A DNA stretch of 8,468 bases from an uncultured Flavobacteriales bacterium. GTDB lineage: Bacteria; Bacteroidota; Bacteroidia; Flavobacteriales; Crocinitomicaceae. Positions 1 through 7,544 of this stretch are shown piece after piece; within the stretch, counting starts at the first letter, position 1, and each line of letters starts with the position of its first letter. The notes beneath the pieces were generated by a model. It saw nothing but the letters and a program-made list of their open reading frames with translations. It was not told the origin of the DNA and searched no databases. The stretch covers positions 1 through 8,468 of the forward strand of contig CAMLIF010000139.1 in assembly GCA_946479985.1 (NCBI GenBank), written 5' to 3'. Both the position numbers and the translations under genes were made by a program.

Positions 1-1458
1 GCATACGAGATTCTGGGGAATTACATGCATTGTCCGCTCAGTAATTTCATGAATGTCTATGTGAATGACAATTACATCGGACTTTACAGCAATGACGAGG
101 ATGTAACGAAGAAATTTGTTCTGAAACATTTCTATTCGTCCGGTAATTCCTTTATCAAAGCAAGTCCTGATTTGGCTACTCCGGCTTATAAAGCCAGTTT
201 GAAGTACATTGATGATTCTACTTCTTCTTATCAGGCTTTGTACGATAAAGAATCAAGCGGCACAACGGGCTGGACGGAGTTTATTGCTCTTTGCGATACT
301 GTTACAAACAGTCCCGAAAATGTAGGTTCGCTTTTCGATATGGATCGTGCGGTTTGGATGCTTGCTTTCGACAACGTTCTGGTAAATCTGGATAGTTATT
401 TGGGGGTATTTTCTCAGAACTATTACCTGTATAAAGATGATAACGGCTTTTGGAATCCGATAGTTTGGGATTTGAATATGTCGTTTGGCGGCTTTAACTT
501 CTTGGGTTCTCCGAACAATGGAATGGGAACAATGGCTTTCGGTGATATGGTAAATTTGTCGCCGTTAACGCACTCAACCCATACCGATTGGCCTTTGGTG
601 AAAGCTGTTTTCGCCAATGAAACATACAAGCGTAAATACATGGCTCATTACAGGACCATATTAAATGAAATGTTTGCCAACGGATATTATGTTGAGTTGG
701 CTCAGGAACTTCAAACGTTAGTGAGTAGCGCTGTTCTGGATGACGAAAATAAATTCTTCAGCGACCAGGATTTTACGGATGGATTAACTGTGGATAAGAC
801 TGTAAACGGCAGAACCATTCCCGGATTACAGCATTTAATGGATGCGCGTGTAACGTTCCTTCAATCGGACAGTGAGTTTGAGAAAGTACCGCCGACAGTT
901 GCAGGAATTGCAATGAGTAATTACGCTCCTGTTTCCGGAACAATGATTAATGTATTGGTGAGTGTTACTGATGCTGAATTGGTGACGTTCAATTACCGTT
1001 CGGACTCCATTTTGAAATTCCAGCAAATGCAGCTTTATGATGATGGTAATCATCAGGATGGTGCGGCAGGAGATTATCTGTTTGGTGGAGTTTATACAAC
1101 CACGACAGTTTATACGGAGTATTACATTTATACCGAGAATTCGAATGCTGGAATTTTCTTTCCGGCGCGTGCAGAGCATGAATTTTACACTTTACCGGGA
1201 ACTGCTCCTCAACTTGGTGTTGAAGAGTTAGCAGAAAGTGATTTTAGTATTTATCCGAATCCGACTACCGGCTCATTTACAATTGATTTTAAAGATGATT
1301 CAGGCGTTTTTGAAGTTGAAATCGCAGATCTATTCGGAAATATTGTTCAGCGTATTCCGACAAACACTAAAACGGTTGTGAGCACAACCAATTTGGTTTC
1401 CGGAACTTATTTAGTAAAGGCAGGAAGTAAAATAAGGAAAGTTGTTGTGTTGAATTAA
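1..1458 (+). CDS. CotH kinase family protein with T9SS C-terminal sorting domain (5' partial)
   Basis: The frame is open from the first base to TAA at 1456-1458 (485 residues), so the ATG at 25 is probably internal and the start lies upstream. Residues 1-285 resemble the CotH kinase fold: an N-Y-I-G-L-Y segment (24-29), a hydrophobic helix leading to N-L-D-S-Y (129-133), then N-Y-Y-L-Y (140-144) and W-D-L-N-M-S-F (156-162), which matches the family's W-D-L-D metal/nucleotide motif with Asn for the second Asp. Residues about 290-395 look like an Ig-like beta domain with a D-D-G-N-H-Q-D-G-A-A-G-D stretch (347-358) typical of extracellular calcium-type loops. Residues about 414-485 are a type A T9SS sorting domain: Y-P-N-P-T-T-G from 418, then G-T-Y-L-V and a basic end. 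The protein is therefore expected to be exported to the surface or medium. B. subtilis CotH phosphorylates spore coat proteins; the substrate here is unknown. Family call strong, activity inferred. Confidence 0.85.
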   Translation, partial: AYEILGNYMHCPLSNFMNVYVNDNYIGLYSNDEDVTKKFVLKHFYSSGNSFIKASPDLATPAYKASLKYIDDSTSSYQALYDKESSGTTGWTEFIALCDTVTNSPENVGSLFDMDRAVWMLAFDNVLVNLDSYLGVFSQNYYLYKDDNGFWNPIVWDLNMSFGGFNFLGSPNNGMGTMAFGDMVNLSPLTHSTHTDWPLVKAVFANETYKRKYMAHYRTILNEMFANGYYVELAQELQTLVSSAVLDDENKFFSDQDFTDGLTVDKTVNGRTIPGLQHLMDARVTFLQSDSEFEKVPPTVAGIAMSNYAPVSGTMINVLVSVTDAELVTFNYRSDSILKFQQMQLYDDGNHQDGAAGDYLFGGVYTTTTVYTEYYIYTENSNAGIFFPARAEHEFYTLPGTAPQLGVEELAESDFSIYPNPTTGSFTIDFKDDSGVFEVEIADLFGNIVQRIPTNTKTVVSTTNLVSGTYLVKAGSKIRKVVVLN

Positions 1459-1491
1459 CTTTTTCATGGTTATATGATTTATGCAACAACA

Positions 1492-1528
1492 AAAAAGCCG
1501 GAGCGAATAATTTTCACCCCGGCTTTTT
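1492..1528. terminator. Bidirectional intrinsic terminator between convergent genes
   Basis: AAAAAGCCGG (1492-1501) pairs perfectly with CCGGCTTTTT (1519-1528) around a 17-nt interval that can form a further GAA/TTC pairing. Both strands read a GC-rich stem followed by a T-run. The hairpin lies 33 nt after the CotH-family stop and 18 nt after the sdhB stop, so it can end both the plus-strand gene and the sdhCAB transcript. Confidence 0.88.
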
Positions 1529-1546
1529 GTATTAAAATCTTACTTT

Positions 1547-2311
1547 TTACTCTGCCGTAAGCATGGCTTTAAAGTACTCTCTGTTCATACGTGCAATGTT
1601 CTCCAAAGAAATCTCTTTCGGACATTCAACTGCACAAGCACCGGTGTTTGTACAATTTCCGAATCCTTCTTCATCCATTTGTTTCACCATATTCAAAACG
1701 CGTTGTTTTGCTTCAACCTTTCCTTGTGGCAATAAAGCCAACTGGGAAACTTTCGCTGAAACGAAAAGCATGGCAGAAGCGTTTACACAACTTGCAACAC
1801 AAGCCCCGCAACCAATACATGTAGCTGCCTCAAATGCCTTGTCAGCTTCTGCTTTCCCGATCGGAATAGCATTTGCATCCATAGTGCGACCTGAAGTGTT
1901 TACAGAAACGAAACCACCGGCTTGCTGAATACGGTCGAAAGAAGAACGGTCAACAACCAAATCTTTGATTACCGGGAATGCTTTCGCTCTCCATGGCTCA
2001 ACGTAAATAGTTTCACCGTCCTTGAACTTACGCATGTGCAACTGACATGTTGTAACTGCTCTGTCCGGTCCGTGAGCTTCACCATTGATAAATAGTGAAC
2101 ACATACCACAAATTCCTTCACGACAATCGTGGTCGAACGCAACCGGTTCCTGACGATCGTTTACTAACTGCTCATTCAATTGATCCAGCATTTCAAGGAA
2201 TGAACTATCCGTTGAAACATTGTCCAATTTGTATGTTTCCATACTTCCTTTAGAATTCGCGTTCTTCTGACGCCAGATCTTCAGGTTAATATTTATTGTT
2301 TTTGATGCCAT
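1547..2311 (-). CDS. sdhB: Succinate dehydrogenase iron-sulfur subunit
   Basis: Electron-transfer subunit of complex II. It carries electrons from the SdhA flavin through three iron-sulfur clusters to the membrane subunit SdhC, on the cytoplasmic face. From the ATG at 2311 the protein has 254 residues, normal for the family. The N-terminal half is a plant-type ferredoxin domain with 2Fe-2S ligands C63, C68, C71 and C89. The C-terminal half has C165-x2-C168-x2-C171-x3-C175, then C220-x5-C226-x3-C230-P, which together supply the 4Fe-4S and 3Fe-4S ligands. A TTG two codons upstream would give M-E-M-A-S; the ATG giving M-A-S-K is preferred because the sequence ahead of it is not conserved-looking. 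It is the last gene of sdhCAB, separated from sdhA by 78 nt that hold a palindromic repeat. The fumarate reductase direction cannot be excluded from this subunit alone. Confidence 0.97.
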   Translation of the reverse strand: MASKTININLKIWRQKNANSKGSMETYKLDNVSTDSSFLEMLDQLNEQLVNDRQEPVAFDHDCREGICGMCSLFINGEAHGPDRAVTTCQLHMRKFKDGETIYVEPWRAKAFPVIKDLVVDRSSFDRIQQAGGFVSVNTSGRTMDANAIPIGKAEADKAFEAATCIGCGACVASCVNASAMLFVSAKVSQLALLPQGKVEAKQRVLNMVKQMDEEGFGNCTNTGACAVECPKEISLENIARMNREYFKAMLTAE

Positions 2312-2337
2312 CTCCAATGATTTTTATTTCGATCGAA

Positions 2338-2379
2338 GGTTTATGTATGGAACAGGTCGAGACCTGTCCCTACAAAACC
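2338..2379. repeat. Degenerate palindromic intergenic repeat between sdhA and sdhB
   Basis: Centre CAGGTC-GA-GACCTG (2353-2366) is a perfect 6-bp stem. The right arm continues as TCCCTACAAAACC; the left arm (GGTTTATGTATGGAA) is its reverse complement with a small insertion and a few substitutions. The outer TGTAGGGAC/GTCCCTACA arm matches the perfect palindrome at 5472-5503, so this is probably a decayed member of the same family. It sits inside the operon, so the mRNA would carry a hairpin between sdhA and sdhB. Confidence 0.75.
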
Positions 2380-2389
2380 TTTGTCCTAA

Positions 2390-4402
2390 TTACTTGTAAT
2401 TTCTAGCTGCTATCTTAATATACTCGTAGTTCAACACCTCTTTGTGCAACTCGGATTGGTTAATGTCCATTCCTTTGTATTCCCATGCACCAACGAAGTT
2501 GAAGTTTTCATCGTCACGCAATGTTTCACCTTCAGCATCCTGGTATTCCTCGCGGAAGTGACCACCACAAGATTCTTTACGCTGCAAAGCATCTCTTGCC
2601 ATTAATTGGCCCAATTCCATGAAATCGGCAACACGAAGTGCTTTCTCTAATTCTGCATTTAATTCATTTGCATCACCCGGTACAAAAACGTCTTTGTAGA
2701 ATTCGGTTCTCAAAGCTGCAATTTCTTCAATTGCCTCCATCAAACCTTTTTCATTACGGGCCATTCCAACTTTATTCCACATGATCAATCCCAAACGTTT
2801 GTGGAAATGGTCAACTGTTTTTGTTCCGTTGTTATTCATGAATGCTGCAATCTGATCTCTTACTGATTTCTCAGCTTCGTCAAACTCAGGTGAATCTGTA
2901 GGGATTTTCCCGGTACGAATTTCGTTCGCTAAGTAATCAGAAACAGTGTAAGGCAATACGAAATATCCGTCGGCCAAACCTTGCATTAAGGCAGAAGCTC
3001 CTAATCGGTTAGCTCCGTGATCAGAGAAGTTAGCTTCTCCGGCAACGAAACATCCCGGAATAGTTGACTGTAAGTTGTAATCAACCCAAACACCACCCAT
3101 TGTGTAGTGAACAGCCGGGTAAATTTTCATTGGTGTTTCGTACGGGTTCTCATCTGTAATTTTTTCATACATCTGGAACAAGTTTCCGTATTTCTCTTCC
3201 ACCCATTTTTTCCCTAATTCCTCAATTTTAGCATCGGAAGGGTTGTGATCTCCGGAAGCGTAAGCCGTTTGTTTTCCTTTTGAAATGATTTCGGAAGAGA
3301 AATCAAGGTAAACACCTTCCTGCGTATCGTTAGCCTCAATTCCGTGTCCGTCGTCACAACGCTCTTTTGCAGCACGTGACGCAACGTCGCGGGGAACAAG
3401 ATTACCAAATGCCGGGTAACGACGCTCTAAATAGTAATCTCTGTCTTCTTCAGCAATTTGAGTTGGTTTCAATTGACCTGCTCTGATTGCTTCAGCATCT
3501 TCTTTTTTCTTCGGTACCCAGATTCGTCCTGAGTTACGCAATGATTCCGACATCAAAGTCAGTTTCGATTGGTTTGTTCCGTGAACAGGAATACATGTCG
3601 GGTGAATTTGTACGTAACAAGGATTCGCGAAGTAAGCACCGCGTTTGTGTGCTTTCCAGGCTGCAGTTACATTCGATCCCATTGCATTTGTTGAAAGGAA
3701 GTAAACGTTTCCGTATCCACCTGTACAAATGATTACCGCGTGTGCAGAATGACGTTCAATTTCGCCTGTAATTAAGTTACGTGCAATAATTCCGCGTGCT
3801 TTTCCGTCAACTTTAACCACGTCAAGCATTTCATGACGGTTGTACATTTGTACGCGTCCTAAACCAATCTGGCGTGAAAGTGCAGAGTAGGCTCCTAACA
3901 ACAATTGCTGTCCGGTTTGCCCTGCTGCGTAGAATGTACGTTGAACCTGTGTTCCACCGAATGAACGGTTATCAAGCAAACCTCCGTACTCACGTGCAAA
4001 AGGAACACCTTGTGCAACACATTGGTCGATGATGTTACCTGAAACTTCAGCTAAACGGTGAACGTTCGCTTCGCGTGCACGGTAGTCACCACCTTTAATA
4101 GTATCGTAAAACAAACGGAAGATCGAGTCACCGTCGTTTTGGTAATTTTTTGCTGCGTTGATACCTCCCTGAGCGGCAATAGAGTGTGCTCTTCGCGGAG
4201 AATCCTGGAAACAAAACGCTTTCACGTTGTATCCCATTTCACCAAATGAAGCTGCTGCCGAAGCTCCTGCTAAACCTGTTCCTACAATGATAATATCGAT
4301 TTTAGGACGGTTGTTTGGTGCAACCAGTTTCAAATGATCTTTATAATCTGTCCACTTACTTGAAATGTGGCCTTCCGGTATTTTAGAATCTAGAATAGAC
4401 AT
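2390..4402 (-). CDS. sdhA: Succinate dehydrogenase flavoprotein subunit
   Basis: Catalytic subunit of complex II: it oxidises succinate to fumarate with covalently bound FAD. From the ATG at 4402 the protein has 670 residues, as expected for the long Bacteroidota/B. subtilis-like SdhA type. Residues 36-60 form the dinucleotide-binding strand-turn-helix (G41-x-G43-x2-G46). H73 in [11 protein letters not shown] is the expected covalent FAD attachment site. P337-R338-D in the P-R-D-V-A-S-R motif carries the expected proton-transfer arginine. H432 in H-Y-T-M-G-G and R465 in G-A-N-R-L-G-A-S match dicarboxylate-binding positions. The helical C-terminal domain includes E-S-C-G-G-H-F-R at about 610-617. 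A TTG at 4417 would add M-I-R-N-T but is less likely. The gene starts 18 nt after the sdhC stop, which indicates co-transcription. No catalytic residue looks lost. Confidence 0.98.
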   Translation of the reverse strand: MSILDSKIPEGHISSKWTDYKDHLKLVAPNNRPKIDIIIVGTGLAGASAAASFGEMGYNVKAFCFQDSPRRAHSIAAQGGINAAKNYQNDGDSIFRLFYDTIKGGDYRAREANVHRLAEVSGNIIDQCVAQGVPFAREYGGLLDNRSFGGTQVQRTFYAAGQTGQQLLLGAYSALSRQIGLGRVQMYNRHEMLDVVKVDGKARGIIARNLITGEIERHSAHAVIICTGGYGNVYFLSTNAMGSNVTAAWKAHKRGAYFANPCYVQIHPTCIPVHGTNQSKLTLMSESLRNSGRIWVPKKKEDAEAIRAGQLKPTQIAEEDRDYYLERRYPAFGNLVPRDVASRAAKERCDDGHGIEANDTQEGVYLDFSSEIISKGKQTAYASGDHNPSDAKIEELGKKWVEEKYGNLFQMYEKITDENPYETPMKIYPAVHYTMGGVWVDYNLQSTIPGCFVAGEANFSDHGANRLGASALMQGLADGYFVLPYTVSDYLANEIRTGKIPTDSPEFDEAEKSVRDQIAAFMNNNGTKTVDHFHKRLGLIMWNKVGMARNEKGLMEAIEEIAALRTEFYKDVFVPGDANELNAELEKALRVADFMELGQLMARDALQRKESCGGHFREEYQDAEGETLRDDENFNFVGAWEYKGMDINQSELHKEVLNYEYIKIAARNYK

Positions 4403-4420
4403 AGTATTTCTTATCAAGTG

Positions 4421-5338
4421 TTATTTATTCATGAAAATGATGATCGGAATAATTGCAAAAAGCATCGGAACGATGATCGCAAATGATCGGCCAACGAAGG
4501 TGATCAATCCGTTATATTTTTTGTGGTTCAAACCAAGTGACTGGAATGACGAAGCGAACCCGTGCCATAAGTGAAAACCAAGAACGATCATGGAAAGTAC
4601 ATATCCGATCACAGCCCATAATGCATATTCATTTGTTGGCTGCCCTTGCTGCGACTGACCAAAGAAATTCATTACAACTGTGTGTAAATCTCTATATCCT
4701 TCCGCTGCAACCAATTTGCTTTCGGGATCTCTGAATTCAGTTCCTTCCGGTTTGATCTGAATAGTTTTTTCACCTGTTTGAGGATCAATGTATCCGATCG
4801 GGAAATAAATTCCCATGGTAGTCAAAGCCTGGATTTCAGTATATTCCTGCTTCACCATTTGACCTGTCATTGGATCCTGGCCAGCTTGTTCTTTTTTCAC
4901 TTCAACGTAATGTAAAGGAACGGTTTTGGCAACTTTTTGCTTGTACCAGAAGTTCGCCATGTGTGTACAGATAAAAACCAGGATAATAGTTCCCAAAATT
5001 GCCATGTAGCGCGATGCTGTTCCGGAGTTTGCGCTTGGTTTATTGTAAGCGTAGTTTACCGGACGAGCTTTTTTGTTTAATACGGCAAGGTATAAACCAA
5101 AAAATGCATGGAATAAAATCGATGCATAAGTGACATAAGCCAGGATAACAATGAAAATATTGTGCCCCATGAAGTAGGCGTATTCGTTAAAGGCTCTTCG
5201 TCCTTCTTCCCCCGTTTTGGTTATCAACTGAAGGTTTCCTAATAAATGTCCTACCAGGAAAGTAATTAAGAATAAACCTGTTAGGGCCATCCAGTATTTA
5301 CGCGCCAGGGACGATTTAAAATTGATTGATTTGCTCAT
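4421..5338 (-). CDS. sdhC: Succinate dehydrogenase cytochrome b558-type membrane subunit, long variant
   Basis: Single membrane-anchor subunit of complex II that binds haem b and reduces the quinone pool, probably menaquinone. The ATG at 5338 gives 305 residues; the frame also has a TTG at 5368, but that lies inside the promoter. Five hydrophobic segments are visible at about 16-38, 60-87, 111-130, 238-260 and 280-303. Histidines H31 (helix 1), H77 (helix 2), H126 (helix 3) and H256 (helix 4, in F-H-L-W-H-G-F) sit where the four bis-His ligands of the dihaem b558 family are expected. The end of helix 4 reads S-S-F-Q-S-L-G-L-N-H, a typical family signature. The family is usually about 200-230 residues; the excess lies in the loop between helices 3 and 4 (about 131-237), predicted to face the periplasm. 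First gene of sdhCAB. Confidence 0.95.
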   Translation of the reverse strand: MSKSINFKSSLARKYWMALTGLFLITFLVGHLLGNLQLITKTGEEGRRAFNEYAYFMGHNIFIVILAYVTYASILFHAFFGLYLAVLNKKARPVNYAYNKPSANSGTASRYMAILGTIILVFICTHMANFWYKQKVAKTVPLHYVEVKKEQAGQDPMTGQMVKQEYTEIQALTTMGIYFPIGYIDPQTGEKTIQIKPEGTEFRDPESKLVAAEGYRDLHTVVMNFFGQSQQGQPTNEYALWAVIGYVLSMIVLGFHLWHGFASSFQSLGLNHKKYNGLITFVGRSFAIIVPMLFAIIPIIIFMNK

Positions 5339-5344
5339 CTTTTT

Positions 5345-5356
5345 ATTGAATTCAAT
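5345..5356. promoter_or_regulatory. 12-nt palindrome in the sdhC 5' leader (possible operator)
   Basis: ATTGAATTCAAT is a perfect palindrome lying between the proposed -7 element (5366-5373) and the sdhC ATG (5338), inside the short leader. Its position would suit a repressor site or a leader hairpin. In AT-rich DNA a 12-nt palindrome can also arise by chance, and I recognise no regulator for it. Confidence 0.25.
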
Positions 5357-5365
5357 TTTGTTACG

Positions 5366-5395
5366 CAAATTTAAGATCTAAAGGAATAGCAGCAA
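5366..5395 (-). promoter_or_regulatory. sdhCAB promoter (Bacteroidota type)
   Basis: On the minus strand TTG (5395-5393) is followed after 19 nt by TAAATTTG (5373-5366), matching the Bacteroidota primary sigma consensus TTTG/TTG, N19-21, TAnnTTTG. Transcription would begin roughly 20-25 nt before the ATG at 5338. The leader ends in an A-rich stretch (AATAAAAAG) rather than a Shine-Dalgarno box, as usual in this phylum. It lies between the upstream transporter and sdhC, so the operon has its own start. Confidence 0.7.
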
Positions 5396-5471
5396 CTTAC
5401 GCGTGTTATTTAGACTGAATTTAGATAGGGTTTTAGGATTGAAATAATTGCCGAAATTGTTGACATAAAAC

Positions 5472-5503
5472 CTGTAGGGACCCGTCGCGACGGGTCCCTA
5501 CAG
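5472..5503. repeat. Perfect 32-nt palindromic intergenic repeat
   Basis: CTGTAGGGACCCGTCG (5472-5487) is followed immediately by its exact reverse complement (5488-5503), with no spacer. It is GC-rich in an AT-rich gap. It begins 15 nt after the stop of the MFS transporter, and on that strand is followed by a weak T-rich tract (GTTTTATG), so it may also end transporter transcription. It shares the TGTAGGGAC/GTCCCTACA outer arm with the element at 2338-2379 but has a different inner stem. Confidence 0.9.
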
Positions 5504-5518
5504 TATAAAATGCTCTGT

Positions 5519-7360
5519 TTAATGATTGGCCTCCGAAACGTCTAATGAAACGCCTTGTTTTTTCAATAAGCGATTCACGTAGATTGCAAAGAACAAAATG
5601 TAGACGAAACAACACGCACCAACGATAAATGACGGTTGAATACCGATAATATCTGAAAGTTTTCCTTGCAGCGGTGGAATCAACGCTCCTCCCAGGATCA
5701 TCATAACCAAAAAGCCTGATCCCTGAGCCTGGTATTTGCCCAATCCTGCTAATGAAAGAGAAAATATACATGGCCACATAATAGAGCAGAATAATCCGGA
5801 ACTCAAAAAGGCATAAACAGAAACAGTTCCGGTTGTCAGCAACCCGATTACCAGTGCGGTAAGGCCTAAAAATCCGAAGACGCTTAATGAAAGTGCCGGT
5901 TTATCATCAGTAATTAAAAAGGCGATTAACTGAATAACGACGCACAAAATATACCATTTCAGCGGAGCAACATTGTACCCCGCCAGGACGGAAATTCCAA
6001 GAATAATTCCGAAAGCAACAAGTGGCAAAACAAATTTCAAAAGGTTTTTGGTTGCTTTGGTAAGTGAGAATGCATTAATAGCTCCCGACCATCGACCGAT
6101 CATTAAACTTCCCCAATACATGGAAATGAACGGTGTAATCTGCGAAGACGAGTAACGACCGAAATCTTTTTGTTTAAGCAATTCGCCGAGATTACTTCCT
6201 ACTGCTACTTCAACTCCAACATAAACGAAGATGGCGATCATTCCCAAACTCAATTGCGGATATTTCATCGCTCCCCAGCCTTCAGGATTTTTGCCCGCCA
6301 TCAGGTTTGCTGAAAAAATTCCGATTACAACTACTCCAAGTGCTAGCGTTATCCATAACATACGCGAGTTTTCCAACGGTTTTTTCAACGCTGAAATCTC
6401 AGTTGTTGTAGGTTTGATTTTCGTTTTTATTGCTTCAATCTGAGTTTCGCATTCAGCAATAGTCTTAGCAGACTTAGTTTTCTGGTAATTGTCGGCATGT
6501 ATTATGGTCCCAATGCTGTCGTTTATCTTATTGATTGCTTTCGTATCGGTTTCAATGGATTTCTCCAGTTTCACAATTTGTTTGGCATCTTTTGAAGCAT
6601 AGCTTGAGAATACGGGAGCAAAACAGGCAACCAATAATCCGGTAATTACAAGCATTGTTACCATTGCTTTTTTAGCGGTTTCCTGTTTGTTATCAACATC
6701 TGAAAGTTTGCCAGCCGGAACTTTCTTCGAGAAACCAAACAAGGCTGCTACGCCCAAAAACAAGCATCCAACTCCGGCGTAAAGAATAACTACTTTACTC
6801 AGGCTCAATTTGGAGATCATGTCATCGCTGATAGTTGAAGCTGTTCCGAACAAAGCAAGTGAAACCAAAACCGGCCCGATGGTTGTTCCTAAACTGTTGA
6901 TTCCGCCACCCAAATTAATTCTGTTACTTCCGGTTTTCTCGTCTCCCAATGCAATCATGAATGGATTTGCAGAAGTTTGTTGAAGTGAAAAGCCAAGTGC
7001 AACAATAAAAAGACCGAACAGCATCCCGGCAAAAACATTCAGGTAAACAGAAACAATCATTGCAGCGGCACCAAGCGCAGAAAATAATAAACCGTAAACA
7101 ATACTTCTTTTGTAGCCCCAACTCAGAACAATGTCTTTAGAAGCTCTATTGCTGAAAACGAAAAGAGCTAATGCACCAAGATAATAGGCACCGTAAAATG
7201 CAAAATCAATTAGCTGGCTTTGAAACTGGTCTAGGTCAAAATAGTGCTTGCAGAATGGAATGAAAACACTGTTTCCGGCCGCAATAAATCCCCAGAAAAA
7301 GAATACGGTTGTTAATGTAGAAAGCGCTGAATAATTGGTTTTAGCTTGATTCGATTCCAT
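5519..7360 (-). CDS. Sugar MFS transporter, FucP/GluP family, with a large central insertion
   Basis: Inner-membrane transporter of the fucose/glucose-galactose permease branch of the MFS, probably for a hexose or related sugar. The ATG at 7360 gives 613 residues, against about 410-440 for typical members. Family signatures include F-F-F-W-G-F at 20-25, T-S-A-N-P-F (129-134), R-I-N-L-G-G-G-I-N-S-L-G (147-158), the half-two start with E-V-A-V-G-S-N (384-390), G-R-W-S-G (422-426), and F-L-V-M-M-I-L-G-G-A-L-I-P-P (550-563). Between the two six-helix halves, residues about 211-368 hold two extra hydrophobic helices (232-250 and 334-352) flanking a charged Lys/Glu/Ile-rich, coiled-coil-like stretch (255-330). 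From memory of E. coli FucP, its coupling residues D46 and E135 align with S31 and Q128 here; such replacements also occur in other Bacteroidota members. It is transcribed towards sdhC but separated by the 32-nt palindrome and the sdh promoter. Family call strong, substrate unknown. Confidence 0.9.
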   Translation of the reverse strand: MESNQAKTNYSALSTLTTVFFFWGFIAAGNSVFIPFCKHYFDLDQFQSQLIDFAFYGAYYLGALALFVFSNRASKDIVLSWGYKRSIVYGLLFSALGAAAMIVSVYLNVFAGMLFGLFIVALGFSLQQTSANPFMIALGDEKTGSNRINLGGGINSLGTTIGPVLVSLALFGTASTISDDMISKLSLSKVVILYAGVGCLFLGVAALFGFSKKVPAGKLSDVDNKQETAKKAMVTMLVITGLLVACFAPVFSSYASKDAKQIVKLEKSIETDTKAINKINDSIGTIIHADNYQKTKSAKTIAECETQIEAIKTKIKPTTTEISALKKPLENSRMLWITLALGVVVIGIFSANLMAGKNPEGWGAMKYPQLSLGMIAIFVYVGVEVAVGSNLGELLKQKDFGRYSSSQITPFISMYWGSLMIGRWSGAINAFSLTKATKNLLKFVLPLVAFGIILGISVLAGYNVAPLKWYILCVVIQLIAFLITDDKPALSLSVFGFLGLTALVIGLLTTGTVSVYAFLSSGLFCSIMWPCIFSLSLAGLGKYQAQGSGFLVMMILGGALIPPLQGKLSDIIGIQPSFIVGACCFVYILFFAIYVNRLLKKQGVSLDVSEANH

Positions 7361-7457
7361 AAGCGTTTAAATATGGTTTCGAAAATAGCTAGAATAATTG
7401 ATTCGGATTAAAAACGGATGAAACTAACTGCTAACTATTGAACTGTATGTAATTTCG

Positions 7458-7465
7458 CAAAATTA
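7458..7465 (-). promoter_or_regulatory. Candidate -7 element upstream of the MFS transporter
   Basis: Minus-strand TAATTTTG fits TAnnTTTG, about 98 nt before the ATG at 7360. No convincing TTG lies 19-21 nt upstream, so this is a weak call. The rest of the 7361-7544 gap holds only AT-rich DNA and the hairpin listed separately. Confidence 0.3.
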
Positions 7466-7478
7466 CTTTAGGTTGGGG

Positions 7479-7509
7479 TTTATAGGAGATTTAGATGATC
7501 ACCTATAAA
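7479..7509. other. AT-rich inverted repeat in the transporter/sco gap
   Basis: TTTATAGG (7479-7486) pairs with CCTATAAA (7502-7509), and GAT/ATC can extend the stem inside the 15-nt loop. No T-run follows on either strand, so it is not an obvious terminator. It lies just upstream of the candidate -7 element of the transporter, where an operator could lie. Function unknown. Confidence 0.3.
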
Positions 7510-7544
7510 ACAATGATATTCAGAATGCTATAACAAAACAAAGT

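Noticed and set aside
835..1179. 114-codon minus-strand open frame antisense to the CotH-family gene
   Set aside because: The plus strand there encodes recognisable Ig-like sequence; the antisense product is Cys/Ile/Arg-rich with no domain signal.
2312..5368. Upstream TTG starts for sdhB (2317), sdhA (4417) and sdhC (5368), and similarly for sco (8251)
   Set aside because: In each case a good ATG lies 2-10 codons downstream. The TTG for sdhC lies in the promoter element, and the one for sco in a promoter-like element.
2338..5503. The two related palindromes as a CRISPR array or a transposon boundary
   Set aside because: There are only two copies, 3 kb apart, of unequal quality, with ordinary core genes between them and no spacers, cas genes, transposase or target-site duplications.
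5433..5777. 114-codon minus-strand open frame overlapping the 3' end of the transporter and the 32-nt palindrome
   Set aside because: It runs in another frame of a well-supported gene, translates part of a palindromic repeat, and is rich in Arg, Cys and Phe in a way typical of out-of-frame translation.
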